The notes: generated by a model not told the origin, from the sequence alone. 64,000 nucleotides of DNA from Paractinoplanes ferrugineus (GCF_016862195.1 NZ_BOMM01000016.1:248001-312000), one strand, 5' to 3'; positions 25,532-33,805 are shown, counted from the stretch's first letter. Program-made: numbers and translations.

Positions 25532-26044
25532 TCAGGCCGGCCGCGAGGCGGTCGGGGTCGGCTCGGCGGTCGACGAGCGCGCCGGTGCGGGCGGGGAGAC
25601 GGCCGGTGCGGTTCCGGTGAGCGAGGTCGAGGTGGGCTCGGCCGACTGCGGGGAACTCGTCAGCGGCGCGGCACCCGGCCGGGAGCTCGGCTGCCGCGCG
25701 GTCGAGGCCGCCGAGGGAGCCGCCGAGGACGAGGCAGACGGTGACGTGGCCGGCGAGGCGGTCGGGGCGGACGGGGCGGACGGGGCGGACGGGACCGGTG
25801 GGGCCGGTGGGGCCGAGGAGATCGGGGCGGCCGGCGGGACGGGCGCCGGGTCCGCCGGGCGGAGCAGGACGAACGCCGTGATCGACACCGCCGCGGCGGC
25901 GAGGCCGGCGGTCAGCGGCAGCCACCAGCGGGCCGGGTCGGGGCGCCGGGGCGCCGGCTCCGGCCGCAGGTCCTGGCGGGTGACGGTGGCGGCCTGGGCG
26001 GACAGGGCCCCGCGCAGGCGCCGTTCCAGATCGGTCTCGGTCAT
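25532..26044 (-). CDS. Single-pass membrane protein coupled to ECF sigma factor (putative anti-sigma)
   Basis: 170 residues. Its ATG (26044) overlaps the sigma gene stop in an ATGA. A short cytoplasmic N-terminus (MTETDLERRLRGALSAQAAT) leads to one transmembrane helix at ~41-62 (WWLPLTAGLAAAAVSITAFVL). The rest is a low-complexity extracytoplasmic tail of Pro/Ser/Ala/Thr. No zinc-binding anti-sigma motif (HxxxCxxC) is visible. Position and topology suggest a membrane-bound regulator of the sigma factor, with the external tail as a flexible or wall-spanning sensor, but this is inference. Confidence 0.75.
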   Translation of the reverse strand: MTETDLERRLRGALSAQAATVTRQDLRPEPAPRRPDPARWWLPLTAGLAAAAVSITAFVLLRPADPAPVPPAAPISSAPPAPPVPSAPSAPSAPTASPATSPSASSSAAPSAASTARQPSSRPGAAPLTSSPQSAEPTSTSLTGTAPAVSPPAPARSSTAEPTPTASRPA

Positions 26045-26592
26045 TTCTCCCCCAGCTGGGCGCGGAGCAGCGTCAGGGCGCGGTGCGCGGTCGACTTGAC
26101 GGTCCCGGCGGTGATCCGCAGCGTGCCGGCGATCTCCCGCTCGGACAGACCGGACCAGTAGCGCAGGACGATCACCTGGCGTTGCCGGGAGGTGAGCCGG
26201 CCCAGCGCCCGGATCACCTCCCGGTCCGCCGTCCCGGGCAGTGCCTCGTCCTCGGCGGCCGGTGCCGGGTCCGCGCGCGGCGGCCGGTAGGCCCGCGCGA
26301 TCCGGCGCCGGCGCAGCGCCGACCGGGCCGCGTTCAGCACGGCCGACACCAGGTAGGCGTCCGGGTCGGCGAGGGCGTCCAGGGCGTTGCCGTGCCGGCG
26401 GTAGAGCCGGGTGAAGACGTCCTGGACGAGATCCTCCGCGGTCGGCAGGTCGTCGACCATGAGCACGGCCAGCCGGACCAGCGGCAGGCGGCGCTCCCGG
26501 TAGAGCTCGTCGAGCGCGGGCGCCGCGGCCGTCGTCGTCACGACGGGCCCCGGGGCGGCCCCTCTCCCCCGGCGCAGCAACGACGTGGGCAT
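26041..26592 (-). CDS. ECF-type RNA polymerase sigma factor (SigE-like subfamily)
   Basis: 183 residues from ATG 26592; a GTG 21 bp further upstream has a better Shine-Dalgarno (GAGG) and a GTG at VTTTAAAPALDEL is also possible. Region 2 is DLPTAEDLVQDVFTRLYRRH plus DAYLVSAVLNAARSALRRRR, and region 4 is LTSRQRQVIVLRYWSGLSER with EIAGTLRITAGTVKSTAHRAL. These are the two domains of extracytoplasmic-function sigma factors. The coupled downstream membrane protein should modulate it. The preceding secreted Ala/Pro/Thr-rich gene, 124 bp upstream on the same strand, may belong to its regulon. Confidence 0.85.
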   Translation of the reverse strand: MPTSLLRRGRGAAPGPVVTTTAAAPALDELYRERRLPLVRLAVLMVDDLPTAEDLVQDVFTRLYRRHGNALDALADPDAYLVSAVLNAARSALRRRRIARAYRPPRADPAPAAEDEALPGTADREVIRALGRLTSRQRQVIVLRYWSGLSEREIAGTLRITAGTVKSTAHRALTLLRAQLGEK

Positions 26593-26716
26593 CGGCAGCA
26601 CGAAGATCACAAAGGGCCTCGCGGGGGTGGGTCGGGACGGGCCGTGCGCCGGCCGCCTGGGCGGCCGGGGCACGAGATCTCAGGAACCGGCTCTCGGCGC
26701 GGTGGGCGGGATCGGC

Positions 26717-27166
26717 TCAGCGGCCCGCCGTCGTGGCGGCGGACAGATGCGGTGCGGCGGTCCGCGGCCGGGTCGAGGCCGTCGGGGCCGGTGCGGGGGC
26801 CTGCGCCCGGGTCGAGGCGGTCGGCGCCGGGGCGGCGGTCAGCGCCGGCGCGGGAGCCGACGGAACCGTCGCGGACCGCGTCGGCGCGGGCCGCGCAGTC
26901 CGCGGGGTGGTGGACGCGGACGGAACCGGCGCGGCGGTCCGGGCCGGGACGGAGGATGTCGGGCCCGGGACGGTGGTGTGCCCCGGCAGCGAGGACGTCG
27001 GGGCGGCGGTCGCGGCCGGCTTCGAGGCGGACGAGGTCGGCGCGGGGGTCGAGGCCCGCGGGGGAGTCGCACCGTCGGCGAAGGCCGCGGCGGCGGACAC
27101 CCCGCCGATGGCGACGACGGCGACCGCTCCGGCGGCGATCGCGAGGGCCGGGGTGGATCTGCGCAT
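26717..27166 (-). CDS. Secreted Ala/Pro/Thr/Ser-rich low-complexity protein
   Basis: 149 residues from ATG 27166, with ggag 10 bp upstream. The first ~30 residues are a signal peptide (ALAIAAGAVAVVAIGGVSAAAAFA). The mature part is almost entirely Ala, Pro, Thr and Ser with short imperfect repeats such as APAPTASTR, resembling a mucin-like or wall-associated spacer that could be O-glycosylated. No domain is recognised and no sorting motif is seen. It precedes the ECF sigma gene on the same strand. Confidence 0.65.
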   Translation of the reverse strand: MRRSTPALAIAAGAVAVVAIGGVSAAAAFADGATPPRASTPAPTSSASKPAATAAPTSSLPGHTTVPGPTSSVPARTAAPVPSASTTPRTARPAPTRSATVPSAPAPALTAAPAPTASTRAQAPAPAPTASTRPRTAAPHLSAATTAGR

Positions 27167-27304
27167 CTCAAGCTCCAGCACTGTCAGTCGGGTGCACTGT
27201 CGTCCGGAGGGACGCGCCGGCCCGGAAAAGGTTGGCGGCTCGACTGTGACGCGCGACACGCTCGCGATGGCCACGATCAGCTTAACCGGGCTAGGTTCGA
27301 CGGT

Positions 27305-27772
27305 ATGGCGGACGACGACACCCTGCGTTCGGTGACCTTGAAGCGCACCGGCCTCGGCCGCTACGAGGTGCGCAATGCCCGCGGCGGGACGATGAGCGTC
27401 GGGGTCGGGGACGGCGCCGACTTCACCCCGGTCGAGCTGCTGCTCGCGGCGCTCGGCGGCTGCACCGGCGCCGACGTCGACTACATCACCAGCAAGCGGG
27501 CGGAGCCGGAGAGCTTCGTCGTGCACGTCACCGGCCACAAGGTGCGGGACGCGGCCGGCGGCAACCGGCTGGCCGACCTGGCGATCGAGCTGAGCGTCAC
27601 GTTCCCGGAGGGCGCGGCGGGCGACGCCGCCCGCAAGGTCCTGCCCCGCGCGGCCGAGATGTCGCACGACCGGCTCTGCACCGTCTCCCGCACGGTCGAG
27701 CTCGGCACCCCGGTCGACACCCGCCTCGGGCCGGGGCATCAACCGGCCGGGATCCAGCCGACCGGGGCTTAG
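27305..27772 (+). CDS. OsmC/Ohr-family protein
   Basis: 155 residues from ATG 27305. The two peroxidatic-type cysteines of the OsmC family are present in LAALGGCTGADVDY and in SHDRLCTVSRTVE, spaced as in OsmC, along with the FTPVELLLAALGG helix. Members reduce organic hydroperoxides with thiols. TAGGTT at 27292-27297 sits 7 bp before the ATG and there is no Shine-Dalgarno sequence, so the transcript is probably leaderless. The C-terminal ~15 residues are an unstructured tail. Confidence 0.85.
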   Translation: MADDDTLRSVTLKRTGLGRYEVRNARGGTMSVGVGDGADFTPVELLLAALGGCTGADVDYITSKRAEPESFVVHVTGHKVRDAAGGNRLADLAIELSVTFPEGAAGDAARKVLPRAAEMSHDRLCTVSRTVELGTPVDTRLGPGHQPAGIQPTGA

Positions 27773-27819
27773 CCGGGCGACGGACGCCCGGATGGCGCGA
27801 CGGGCCTAACCTCGACGTC

Positions 27820-28041
27820 ATGGCGCCGCCGGACGAGGGTTCACCGACCGCACGACTCACCGCGCTCGCCGTCCACCTGCGGGACGCCGCCACCGAGGCG
27901 GGCCGGCCAGACGTCGCCGAGAAGGCCGCGGAGGCGGTCGCGTTGCTCGCCGGGGCCGCCCCGGCCGGCGACGGCAGCCCGCAATCGCGGCGCGGCCCCG
28001 CCGACGCGATCCTGCGGACCCTCGACGGCCTCGGATTCTGA
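27820..28041 (+). CDS. Small hypothetical protein (73 aa)
   Basis: A short helical, Ala-rich protein (residues ~10-45: TARLTALAVHLRDAATEAG) with a Pro/Gly-rich linker and a final helix DAILRTLDGLGF. TAACCT at 27807-27812 lies 7 bp before the ATG, the same leaderless spacing as the OsmC gene just upstream, which supports expression. No family is recognised. The opposite strand also carries open frames, but they lack this signal. Confidence 0.5.
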   Translation: MAPPDEGSPTARLTALAVHLRDAATEAGRPDVAEKAAEAVALLAGAAPAGDGSPQSRRGPADAILRTLDGLGF

Positions 28042-28079
28042 GCCGAAGCCGAAGCCGGAGCGGCCGGGCGTGGCTCGGG

Positions 28080-28847
28080 TCAGGCCGACGGGTCCCACTC
28101 GATGAGCTGGTCGAAGACGCGGCGGTCGCCCTCGACCTTGAGGGACTCCAGCGGGACGCGGCCGTAGAAGGCCAGGACCAGTTCGCTCGCGGTGCCCGAG
28201 GCGGAGGCGTCGACCTCGGCGGGGGCGGCGGCCGGGTCGAGCCGGGTGACCCGGGCGCCGTCGCCGCCGAGCCGCAGGCGCCAGGTCGGGCCGTCGACGA
28301 CGTGGTAGTCCACCACGGCGGGGTCGTGCGGCCAGGCCGTCGTGGTCGCGCAACAGGTGAACTGGAACTCCTCGACACCGTCGAGGGCGACCACGGCCGG
28401 CAACGGCTGCGGCGCACCCAGGGCGAGCTGCGCGTCGTAGGTGTGCACCGCGACCTCCTGCACCTGGTGCCGGGCCACGCCGCCGGAGGTCGACGGCGAC
28501 TGCGAGTCGCCCCACCACGTCCAGCAGGCGCGGTCGGGGCCGGCCTCGCGCAGCGTCCGGGCGAGCAGTTCGACGGACTCGTCGAGCCAGGCCAGCAGGG
28601 CCGCGCGGTCCTCGGGCGGTTCCGGGCCGAGGTCGGTCGGCGGCGCGTCGGCGGGACCGGCGGCGACGATGGCGGCGGCCTTGCGGCGGCCCCGGCCGAG
28701 GTGCCGCACCAGGTCGGCGAGCGTCCACCCGGGACAGCTGGGCACCGGCGCGTCGAAGCTGGGCGCGGCGGCGACCGTGGCGCGGAACGCGGCCGACCGG
28801 TCGTCGATCAACAGCAGCAGGCCGGGGAACTCGAGGGTATTCTGCAC
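28080..28847 (-). CDS. Mycothiol-dependent maleylpyruvate isomerase-like (DinB-fold) protein
   Basis: 255 residues from ATG 28847. The N-terminal half has the family signature DAPVPSCPGWTLADLVRHLG, in which the His-bearing helix contributes to the metal site, and VARHQVQEVAVHTYDAQLA supplies the second set of His/Glu ligands. The C-terminal half is the MDMPI_C-like sterol-carrier domain. The fold is that of mycothiol-dependent isomerases/transferases of actinobacteria; the actual thiol reaction is unknown. It ends close to the small gene on the other strand (38-bp gap). Confidence 0.8.
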   Translation of the reverse strand: MQNTLEFPGLLLLIDDRSAAFRATVAAAPSFDAPVPSCPGWTLADLVRHLGRGRRKAAAIVAAGPADAPPTDLGPEPPEDRAALLAWLDESVELLARTLREAGPDRACWTWWGDSQSPSTSGGVARHQVQEVAVHTYDAQLALGAPQPLPAVVALDGVEEFQFTCCATTTAWPHDPAVVDYHVVDGPTWRLRLGGDGARVTRLDPAAAPAEVDASASGTASELVLAFYGRVPLESLKVEGDRRVFDQLIEWDPSA

Positions 28848-29167
28848 CCGCGCTTTCTATCACCTCGGGCCGCACCGAGGGCACCCGATTATGGCGTCCC
28901 TGGTCCGGCCGCGTCCGGTGGGGCAGATCGGGCCCGGTGAAGATCAACGCGGTCTTCGGCGGGGCCCCGGGCGGCGCCGCGCATCCGCGTCGCGGCAGCG
29001 GACAGGGCTTCGGGTACGGGCCGGTAGGGCACCCTCCGTAGCAGTGTCGTTACACGGCGAACCGCACCCATAAGTGCGAATGGTGGAGTTGTTTGTCGCC
29101 CCGCCTGCGGGGCAAGGGGTGCTTGCACGAGACTTCAGGTGAAGGCTCGGGACAAAGGGGCACGGCT
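28848..29167. other. 320-bp divergent intergenic region upstream of the SigB-type gene
   Basis: No supported gene. It holds the promoters of the isomerase-like gene and of the sigma gene. A GTTT-N15-GGGCAA sequence at 29091-29115 is a possible SigB-class promoter for the sigma gene; the same bases also form a small hairpin (gcccc at 29098-29102 with ggggc at 29109-29113). Confidence 0.5.
29091..29115 (+). promoter_or_regulatory. Possible SigB-class promoter (GTTT-N15-GGGCAA)
   Basis: Resembles the GTTT / GGGTAA-type promoters read by SigB/SigF sigma factors, 53 bp before the sigma gene ATG. If real, the sigma factor activates its own gene. One mismatch in the -10 element. Confidence 0.3.
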
Positions 29168-30286
29168 ATGACAGGCACCAGGGGAATCGAGCCGCTCGAA
29201 GATCTGGACCGCGTCGCGGGCGACTACGCGCGCGCCTGCACGGACGCCGACGATCCGACCCGCGAGCGGCTGCGCTCCGAGTTCGTCGGGGCGGCGCTGC
29301 CGTTCGCCCGGCGCCTGTCCCGCCGCTACCGGGGCCGCGGCGAATCGCCCGAGGACCTCGAGCAGGTGGCGCGGCTGGGCCTGGTCAAGTCGGTGAATCG
29401 CTTCGACCCGGAGCGGGGCTCGTTCACGGCGTACGCGATCGTGACCATCACCGGCGAGATCAAGAGGCACTTCCGCAACCACGGCTGGGGTGTGCACGTC
29501 CCCCGCCGGATGCAGAACCTGAGCCTCGAGGTGGGCCAGACGCGAGCCGTGCTCACCAACGAGCTGTCCCGCCGCCCGACCGACGAGGAGATCGCCGAGC
29601 GGCTCGGCATCGAGGTGGCCGAGGTGGCCGAGGCCCACCTGTCCGGCGCCGCCTACGCTCCCGGCTCGCTGAACGCCGAGGCCGACGGGTACGACGGCGT
29701 CGAGGTGGGTGACCTGCTCGGTGCCCCCGACCCCGACCTCGACCTGGTCGACGACCGGACGAGCGTGGAACGGCTGATCTGCCGCCTGCCCGAGCGCGAG
29801 CGCCGCATCCTGGGCCTGCGCTTCTACGGCAACCTCAGCCAGGTCGAGATCGCCCGGGAACTGGGCGTCTCGCAGATGCACGTGTCCCGGCTGATGGCGC
29901 GGGCGCTGAGCTGGCTGCGCCAGGCGATGCTCACCGACACGCCGCCGGCCTGGGCCGGGATCGACGAGACCGACCACCGGCTGACCCTGGCCACCACCTA
30001 CCGGGGCGACCTGATCGGCTGCCGGGTGACCGGTGAGATCGACCGGGACAACGCCGGTCATCTCCGCGACGAGCTGATGGGCGCGCTGCGCGACGGCGGC
30101 CGGATGAGCCGGATGGTGCTGGACCTGGCGGCGGTGCCGCTGCTGGACGCGGCGGGCATCGGCGTGCTGGTCGCGCTGCGCGAGGCGGCCCGGGTCCGTG
30201 ACATCGAGGTGCGGGTGGCCGGCCTGCAGCCGTACGCCGCGCAGATCGCCGTCGCGTCGGGCCTCAAGGACCTGATCGAGCAGTAG
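29168..30286 (+). CDS. SigB/SigF-type sigma factor fused to a C-terminal STAS domain
   Basis: 372 residues from ATG 29168. Residues ~30-255 are a group 3 (SigB/F/G) sigma factor: region 2 with EDLEQVARLGLVKSVNRFDP and GSFTAYAIVTITGEIKRHFR, region 3 with NELSRRPTDEEIAERLG, and region 4 with LSQVEIARELGVSQMHVSRL. Residues ~268-372 form a STAS domain of the anti-sigma antagonist type. At the position where SpoIIAA/RsbV have a phosphorylatable serine (DSSG) this protein has Asp327-Ala-Ala-Gly330. The fusion places an antagonist-like domain on the sigma factor itself. It converges on the STAS-HATPase gene with a 20-bp gap. Confident on domains; the regulatory meaning is inference. Confidence 0.9.
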   Translation: MTGTRGIEPLEDLDRVAGDYARACTDADDPTRERLRSEFVGAALPFARRLSRRYRGRGESPEDLEQVARLGLVKSVNRFDPERGSFTAYAIVTITGEIKRHFRNHGWGVHVPRRMQNLSLEVGQTRAVLTNELSRRPTDEEIAERLGIEVAEVAEAHLSGAAYAPGSLNAEADGYDGVEVGDLLGAPDPDLDLVDDRTSVERLICRLPERERRILGLRFYGNLSQVEIARELGVSQMHVSRLMARALSWLRQAMLTDTPPAWAGIDETDHRLTLATTYRGDLIGCRVTGEIDRDNAGHLRDELMGALRDGGRMSRMVLDLAAVPLLDAAGIGVLVALREAARVRDIEVRVAGLQPYAAQIAVASGLKDLIEQ

Positions 30287-30306
30287 CCGGATCGGGCAGC
30301 AGCCGG

Positions 30307-31038
30307 TCAGGCCGCAAGCGTCGCCCAGACCACCTTGCCGTCCCGCGACGGCAGCCATCCCCAGTGCTGGGCGACGGTGTCGACCAGCACCAGCCCTCGG
30401 CCCCGCAGGTCCAGGCCGGGCGAGTCGCTCTTGACCGGCGGCCGGTCGGAGCCGTCCCGGACGGCGATGTGCAGGTGGCGCGCGCGCCGGGCGAAACTGA
30501 CGGTGATCATGGTGCCGGCGTGCTCGGCCGCGTTGGACACCAGCTCGCTCACGACGAGGCTGGCCGGCCCGATCAGATGTGTCAGATCCCACGAGGCGCA
30601 GGCCTCGGTGGCCAGATCACGGGCGTGCCGTACCGCTCCGGAGATCGGCAGCAGCTCATCGCCCAGCGTGGCGACGACGACCCGGCCGTCGGCCACCGCC
30701 CGCCGGGCCTGGTCGACGCTCGCGTGCACCGGGATACGGCCGTAACGGCCGCGCTCCACCAGGGCGTTCACCTCCGGGGTGGGGCCACACAGCAGCAGCG
30801 GGGTGCCCGGCCACCGGGCCGCCTGCCGGGCCACCGCGGTGACCACCGAGAGGGCCATCGGGTCGACCAGCTCAAGCTCGGACAGGTCGATCAGCAGCGC
30901 GTCCGGCTGTTCGGCCAGGCACTTGAGCAGCACCGCGTGCATCAACGGCGTGCCCGCCACGTCGAGGCGGCCGTGCACCGCGACCAGGGCAGTCCCGGCA
31001 ACAAGTTCCGTCGTCCAGCCCAGCGGTCTCGAACCCAC
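30307..31038 (-). CDS. STAS-HATPase fusion protein (partner-switching anti-sigma-like)
   Basis: 243 residues from GTG 31038, chosen for GGAGG at 7 bp. Residues ~8-115 are a STAS domain with LSELELVDPMALSVV at the regulatory loop, again without the conserved serine. Residues ~128-243 are an RsbW/SpoIIAB-type histidine-kinase-like ATPase: N-box SELVSNAAEHA (Glu165, Asn169), G1 VRDGSDRPP (Asp195) and G2 LRGRGLVLVD. Antagonist and kinase functions, normally separate proteins, are joined. The start lies 1 bp after the stop of the PAS-fragment frame, so the two are coupled. It probably controls the adjacent sigma-STAS fusion. Confidence 0.85.
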   Translation of the reverse strand: MGSRPLGWTTELVAGTALVAVHGRLDVAGTPLMHAVLLKCLAEQPDALLIDLSELELVDPMALSVVTAVARQAARWPGTPLLLCGPTPEVNALVERGRYGRIPVHASVDQARRAVADGRVVVATLGDELLPISGAVRHARDLATEACASWDLTHLIGPASLVVSELVSNAAEHAGTMITVSFARRARHLHIAVRDGSDRPPVKSDSPGLDLRGRGLVLVDTVAQHWGWLPSRDGKVVWATLAA

Positions 31039-31039
31039 G

Positions 31040-31330
31040 TCACACCTCCGTCGAGCCGGTCGGATTCCCCTTCCGGCCGGAGGCAAACTCACCCGCCTCC
31101 ATCACGATGATGGCACCCGTCGGCTCGGGACTGCCGGCCAGCAGGCTGCCCGCGACCCGCCCGGCGATCTGCCGGCCCCGCCGGTCGACCGGCAGCCCGA
31201 CGTCGAGGTCGAGCAGGTGCCGACCGACCGCCTCGGCCGACCGCGGGCCCCACAGGTTCTCCGCCTCGCGGTTCCAGACCCGCACCCCGCGATCAGCGGG
31301 GTCAGCACCTCGGGGCGCGGGTATTGCCAC
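31040..31330 (-). CDS. Truncated PAS-domain protein fragment
   Basis: 96 residues. The middle (GVRVWNREAENLWGPRSAEA followed by VGRHLLDLDVGLPVD) is the second half of a PAS domain as found in CheB/CheR-PAS or sensor-kinase proteins. The upstream half of the domain is missing, although another frame reads PRPEVLTPLIAG just before it, as though a frameshift or deletion had occurred near 31285. It is probably a remnant, but its Shine-Dalgarno and stop lead directly into the STAS-HATPase start, so translation through it may still matter. Upstream is the SDR stop, 21 bp away. Confidence 0.5.
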   Translation of the reverse strand: MAIPAPRGADPADRGVRVWNREAENLWGPRSAEAVGRHLLDLDVGLPVDRRGRQIAGRVAGSLLAGSPEPTGAIIVMEAGEFASGRKGNPTGSTEV

Positions 31331-31351
31331 CCGGATGCCCCGGGCACCGGA

Positions 31352-32341
31352 CTACACCCGTCGCCGGGTGATCAGGCCGGCCGCGACCGCCGCGGCCAGC
31401 CCGCCCGCCGCCGCCAGCACACCGTGGTGCTGCGACGCCCAGACCTGCAGGCTGCGGGACTTGGCCTGGTCGTCGAACTCGCCGTGGGCGCCGAAGTCGT
31501 GGCCCTGCTCGCCGTCGGCCGGCTTCCACAGGTTGCCCGGATCGGACGGATCGTGCGGCTGGGCCGTCTGCTGACCGTCCACACCGGTCCGGGCCAGGTA
31601 ACGGTCGAGCAGGCCGGGGGCGATCGCGTTGGCCGCCAGGGTGCCGGCGGTCGAGCCGCCCACCCAGTACTCCCGGCGGCGCGGGTGGTCGGCGGCGTAC
31701 ACGATGGCCCGGGCGGCCACCTCGGGCTGGTAGATCGGGGCGACCGGCTGCGCGTGCCGGTTCAGCCGGGACCGCAGCCAGGAGAACTGCGGGGTGTTGA
31801 CCGCGGGCAGCTGCACCATGGTGGTGCGTACCCCGCTCTTGTCGTGCAACAGCTCGCAGCGCAGGGCCTCGTTGAAGCCCTGGATGGCGTGCTTGGCCCC
31901 GCAGTAAGCGGTCTGCAGCGGGATGCCGCGGTAGGCCAGGGCGCTGCCGACCTGCACAATGGTGCCGCGGTCCCGGGACTTCATCCGGGTCAGGGCGGCC
32001 CTCGTGCCGTACACGTAACCGAGATAGCTCACCTCGGTGACCCGGCGGAACTCGTCCGGCGTGATCTCGCCGAACGGGGCGAACACCGAGGAGAACGCCG
32101 TGTTGACCCAGATGTCGATCGGGCCGAGCGCACCCTCCACCTTGGCCGCCGCGGCCTCCACCTCGTCGAAGTGGGCCACGTCGGTGGGGATCGGCAACGA
32201 CCCCTCGATCTCCCCGGCCGCCGCGTCCAGGCCTTTCTCGCCGCGCGCCAGCAGCGCGACCCGGTCGCCGCGCGCACCGAAGCGGCGGGCGACCGCCCGG
32301 CCCACTCCACCGCTGGCTCCGGTGACCACCACGACTGCCAT
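31352..32341 (-). CDS. Short-chain dehydrogenase/reductase
   Basis: 329 residues from ATG 32341 with GGAGG 8 bp upstream. Classical SDR features: TGASGGVGRA (residues 7-16) for NAD(P), NTA at 80-82 in place of NAG, catalytic Ser133, Tyr146 and Lys150 in TAYCGAKHA. After residue ~250 there is a long extension containing a linker and a C-terminal hydrophobic segment (GVLAAAGGLAAAVAAGLI) with an Arg tail, so the enzyme is probably membrane-attached. Substrate unknown. It lies 47 bp downstream of the von Willebrand protein gene and upstream of the PAS/STAS-HATPase genes on the same strand. Confidence 0.85.
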   Translation of the reverse strand: MAVVVVTGASGGVGRAVARRFGARGDRVALLARGEKGLDAAAGEIEGSLPIPTDVAHFDEVEAAAAKVEGALGPIDIWVNTAFSSVFAPFGEITPDEFRRVTEVSYLGYVYGTRAALTRMKSRDRGTIVQVGSALAYRGIPLQTAYCGAKHAIQGFNEALRCELLHDKSGVRTTMVQLPAVNTPQFSWLRSRLNRHAQPVAPIYQPEVAARAIVYAADHPRRREYWVGGSTAGTLAANAIAPGLLDRYLARTGVDGQQTAQPHDPSDPGNLWKPADGEQGHDFGAHGEFDDQAKSRSLQVWASQHHGVLAAAGGLAAAVAAGLITRRRV

Positions 32342-32388
32342 GTTTCCTCCCTCGACGGACATCTGAGGGCCGGAGTACCCGCCGGGTG

Positions 32389-33660
32389 TCAGACCGAACC
32401 CGCATGCGACAACGGCTGTTCCTTGTCGTCCTCCTGCCAGGTGAAGGAGGTGCCGGCCACGGTGACCAGGCGGCTGCGCCGGCGCTTGTCCGGCGGGTGG
32501 CGCCACCACCAGACGACCAGCTCGATCAGGACGGCGAGCAGCACGATCGCCGACAGCCACCACCAGTAGCTGCCCCGCTGGGCCGACAGGTCACGGTCGA
32601 TCGGCTGGTAGGGCATGCTCGTCTGGAGGGTCACGCCGAGCTCCTCGTCGAGCACCCGCTCCCACGGCGAGCTGACCTTGGCGAACAGCTCGAGCGTGGT
32701 CAGGCCGTCGACGGTGTAGAACGGCCAGGCGCGCAGCGGCCCGGCGTTCCAGCGGGCGGTGACCGGCAGGTAGAGCTTCTCGCCCGGGGGCACCAGGTAG
32801 GGACCGGGCGGGACGCTCACCGTCACCGCCGGGTTGTCCGAGTCGATGACCACATCGTGGACGGTCAGCGGCACGAACTTCGACGTGGACCGGACCTCGA
32901 CCTCGGTGACCGAGGTGCCGTTCGGGATGCCGCCGTAGAGCGGCCAGGTGACGACGAGCGGCTTCGCCACGTCACCGGCCAGCAGGTTGCGGGCCTTGAT
33001 CTGGCGGGCCGCGGTGCGGGCCTGCTCCAGGGCGGCCGGCAGTTCGGCGGCCGAGGTGGCGGGCAGCACGGTGGCGCGCGGCCAGACCTTGCTCAGCTGC
33101 GGCGCCGCGATCGCTCCGTCGAGCATGACCTCGTACGCCGAGATGCCCTGCCGCAGGGTGCGGGCCCGACTGCGCAGCGCGCGCCAGTCGGCCGTGCCCG
33201 GCCCGGCGGTCAGCAGCAGCACGGTGGCCAGCCCGGGAGCGTTCGGCCGGCCCAGGGTCGTGAGGGCGCGGTCGAGGGCCACGCCGACGTCGGCCTTGCC
33301 CGGGCCGGGGGCCGCGGGCAACAGGTTCACGAACTGATCCGGCGTATTGCCGACACGCTGCGTGACCGCGGGGGCCGCGGTCGCGGCGAACGGGATGAGT
33401 GTGACCTGATCGACCGGGGCGAGTCCGGCGAAATAGCCGGTGAGGCTCCGCCGCACCTGGTCGTATTCGGCCCGGCCCATGTCCGCGGACGTGTCGACGA
33501 GCACCACCACGTCGGCGGTGGCCCGGTCGACCTCCGCGCCGACCTGGGCATACACCTCATCGATCGAGGGCGTGCCGGAACCGGCCGCGGCAGCGCCGCC
33601 GCCGGACAGGACTCCCGCGATGACCACCGCGACGGTGACCAACCGTCCGATGCGACGCAC
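32389..33660 (-). CDS. Secreted/membrane von Willebrand factor A-domain protein
   Basis: 423 residues from GTG 33660 with GGGAG upstream. A signal peptide (RLVTVAVVIAGVLSGGGAAAA) is followed by a vWA domain from ~47 (VVVLVDTSADMG). The MIDAS motif reads Asp56-Thr-Ser58-Ala-Asp60 rather than DxSxS, so metal binding may be altered. A beta-rich middle region (~230-365) leads to a transmembrane helix near 378-395 (WLSAIVLLAVLIELVVWWW) and a basic cytoplasmic tail. The protein is thus anchored with its vWA domain outside. It is divergent from wrbA; a perfect ctgttaacag palindrome lies between them at 33723-33732. Confidence 0.85.
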   Translation of the reverse strand: MRRIGRLVTVAVVIAGVLSGGGAAAAGSGTPSIDEVYAQVGAEVDRATADVVVLVDTSADMGRAEYDQVRRSLTGYFAGLAPVDQVTLIPFAATAAPAVTQRVGNTPDQFVNLLPAAPGPGKADVGVALDRALTTLGRPNAPGLATVLLLTAGPGTADWRALRSRARTLRQGISAYEVMLDGAIAAPQLSKVWPRATVLPATSAAELPAALEQARTAARQIKARNLLAGDVAKPLVVTWPLYGGIPNGTSVTEVEVRSTSKFVPLTVHDVVIDSDNPAVTVSVPPGPYLVPPGEKLYLPVTARWNAGPLRAWPFYTVDGLTTLELFAKVSSPWERVLDEELGVTLQTSMPYQPIDRDLSAQRGSYWWWLSAIVLLAVLIELVVWWWRHPPDKRRRSRLVTVAGTSFTWQEDDKEQPLSHAGSV

Positions 33661-33805
33661 CAGTTGTCTCCCTCGCCGACGTCCGTCCCCCGACGGAACA
33701 GCGCCCTGAGCATAGCGACGTTCTGTTAACAGCGGGTTCCCCGTTTCCGCCCCGGAAGGGCCGGGTAGCCATTCAAGATTACGGAGGTACGAAAGGAGAA
33801 ACTCG

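Noticed and set aside
27841..28947. Minus-strand frame of 368 codons covering the isomerase-like gene
   Set aside because: Arg-rich translation in a different frame from the clear DinB-fold protein.
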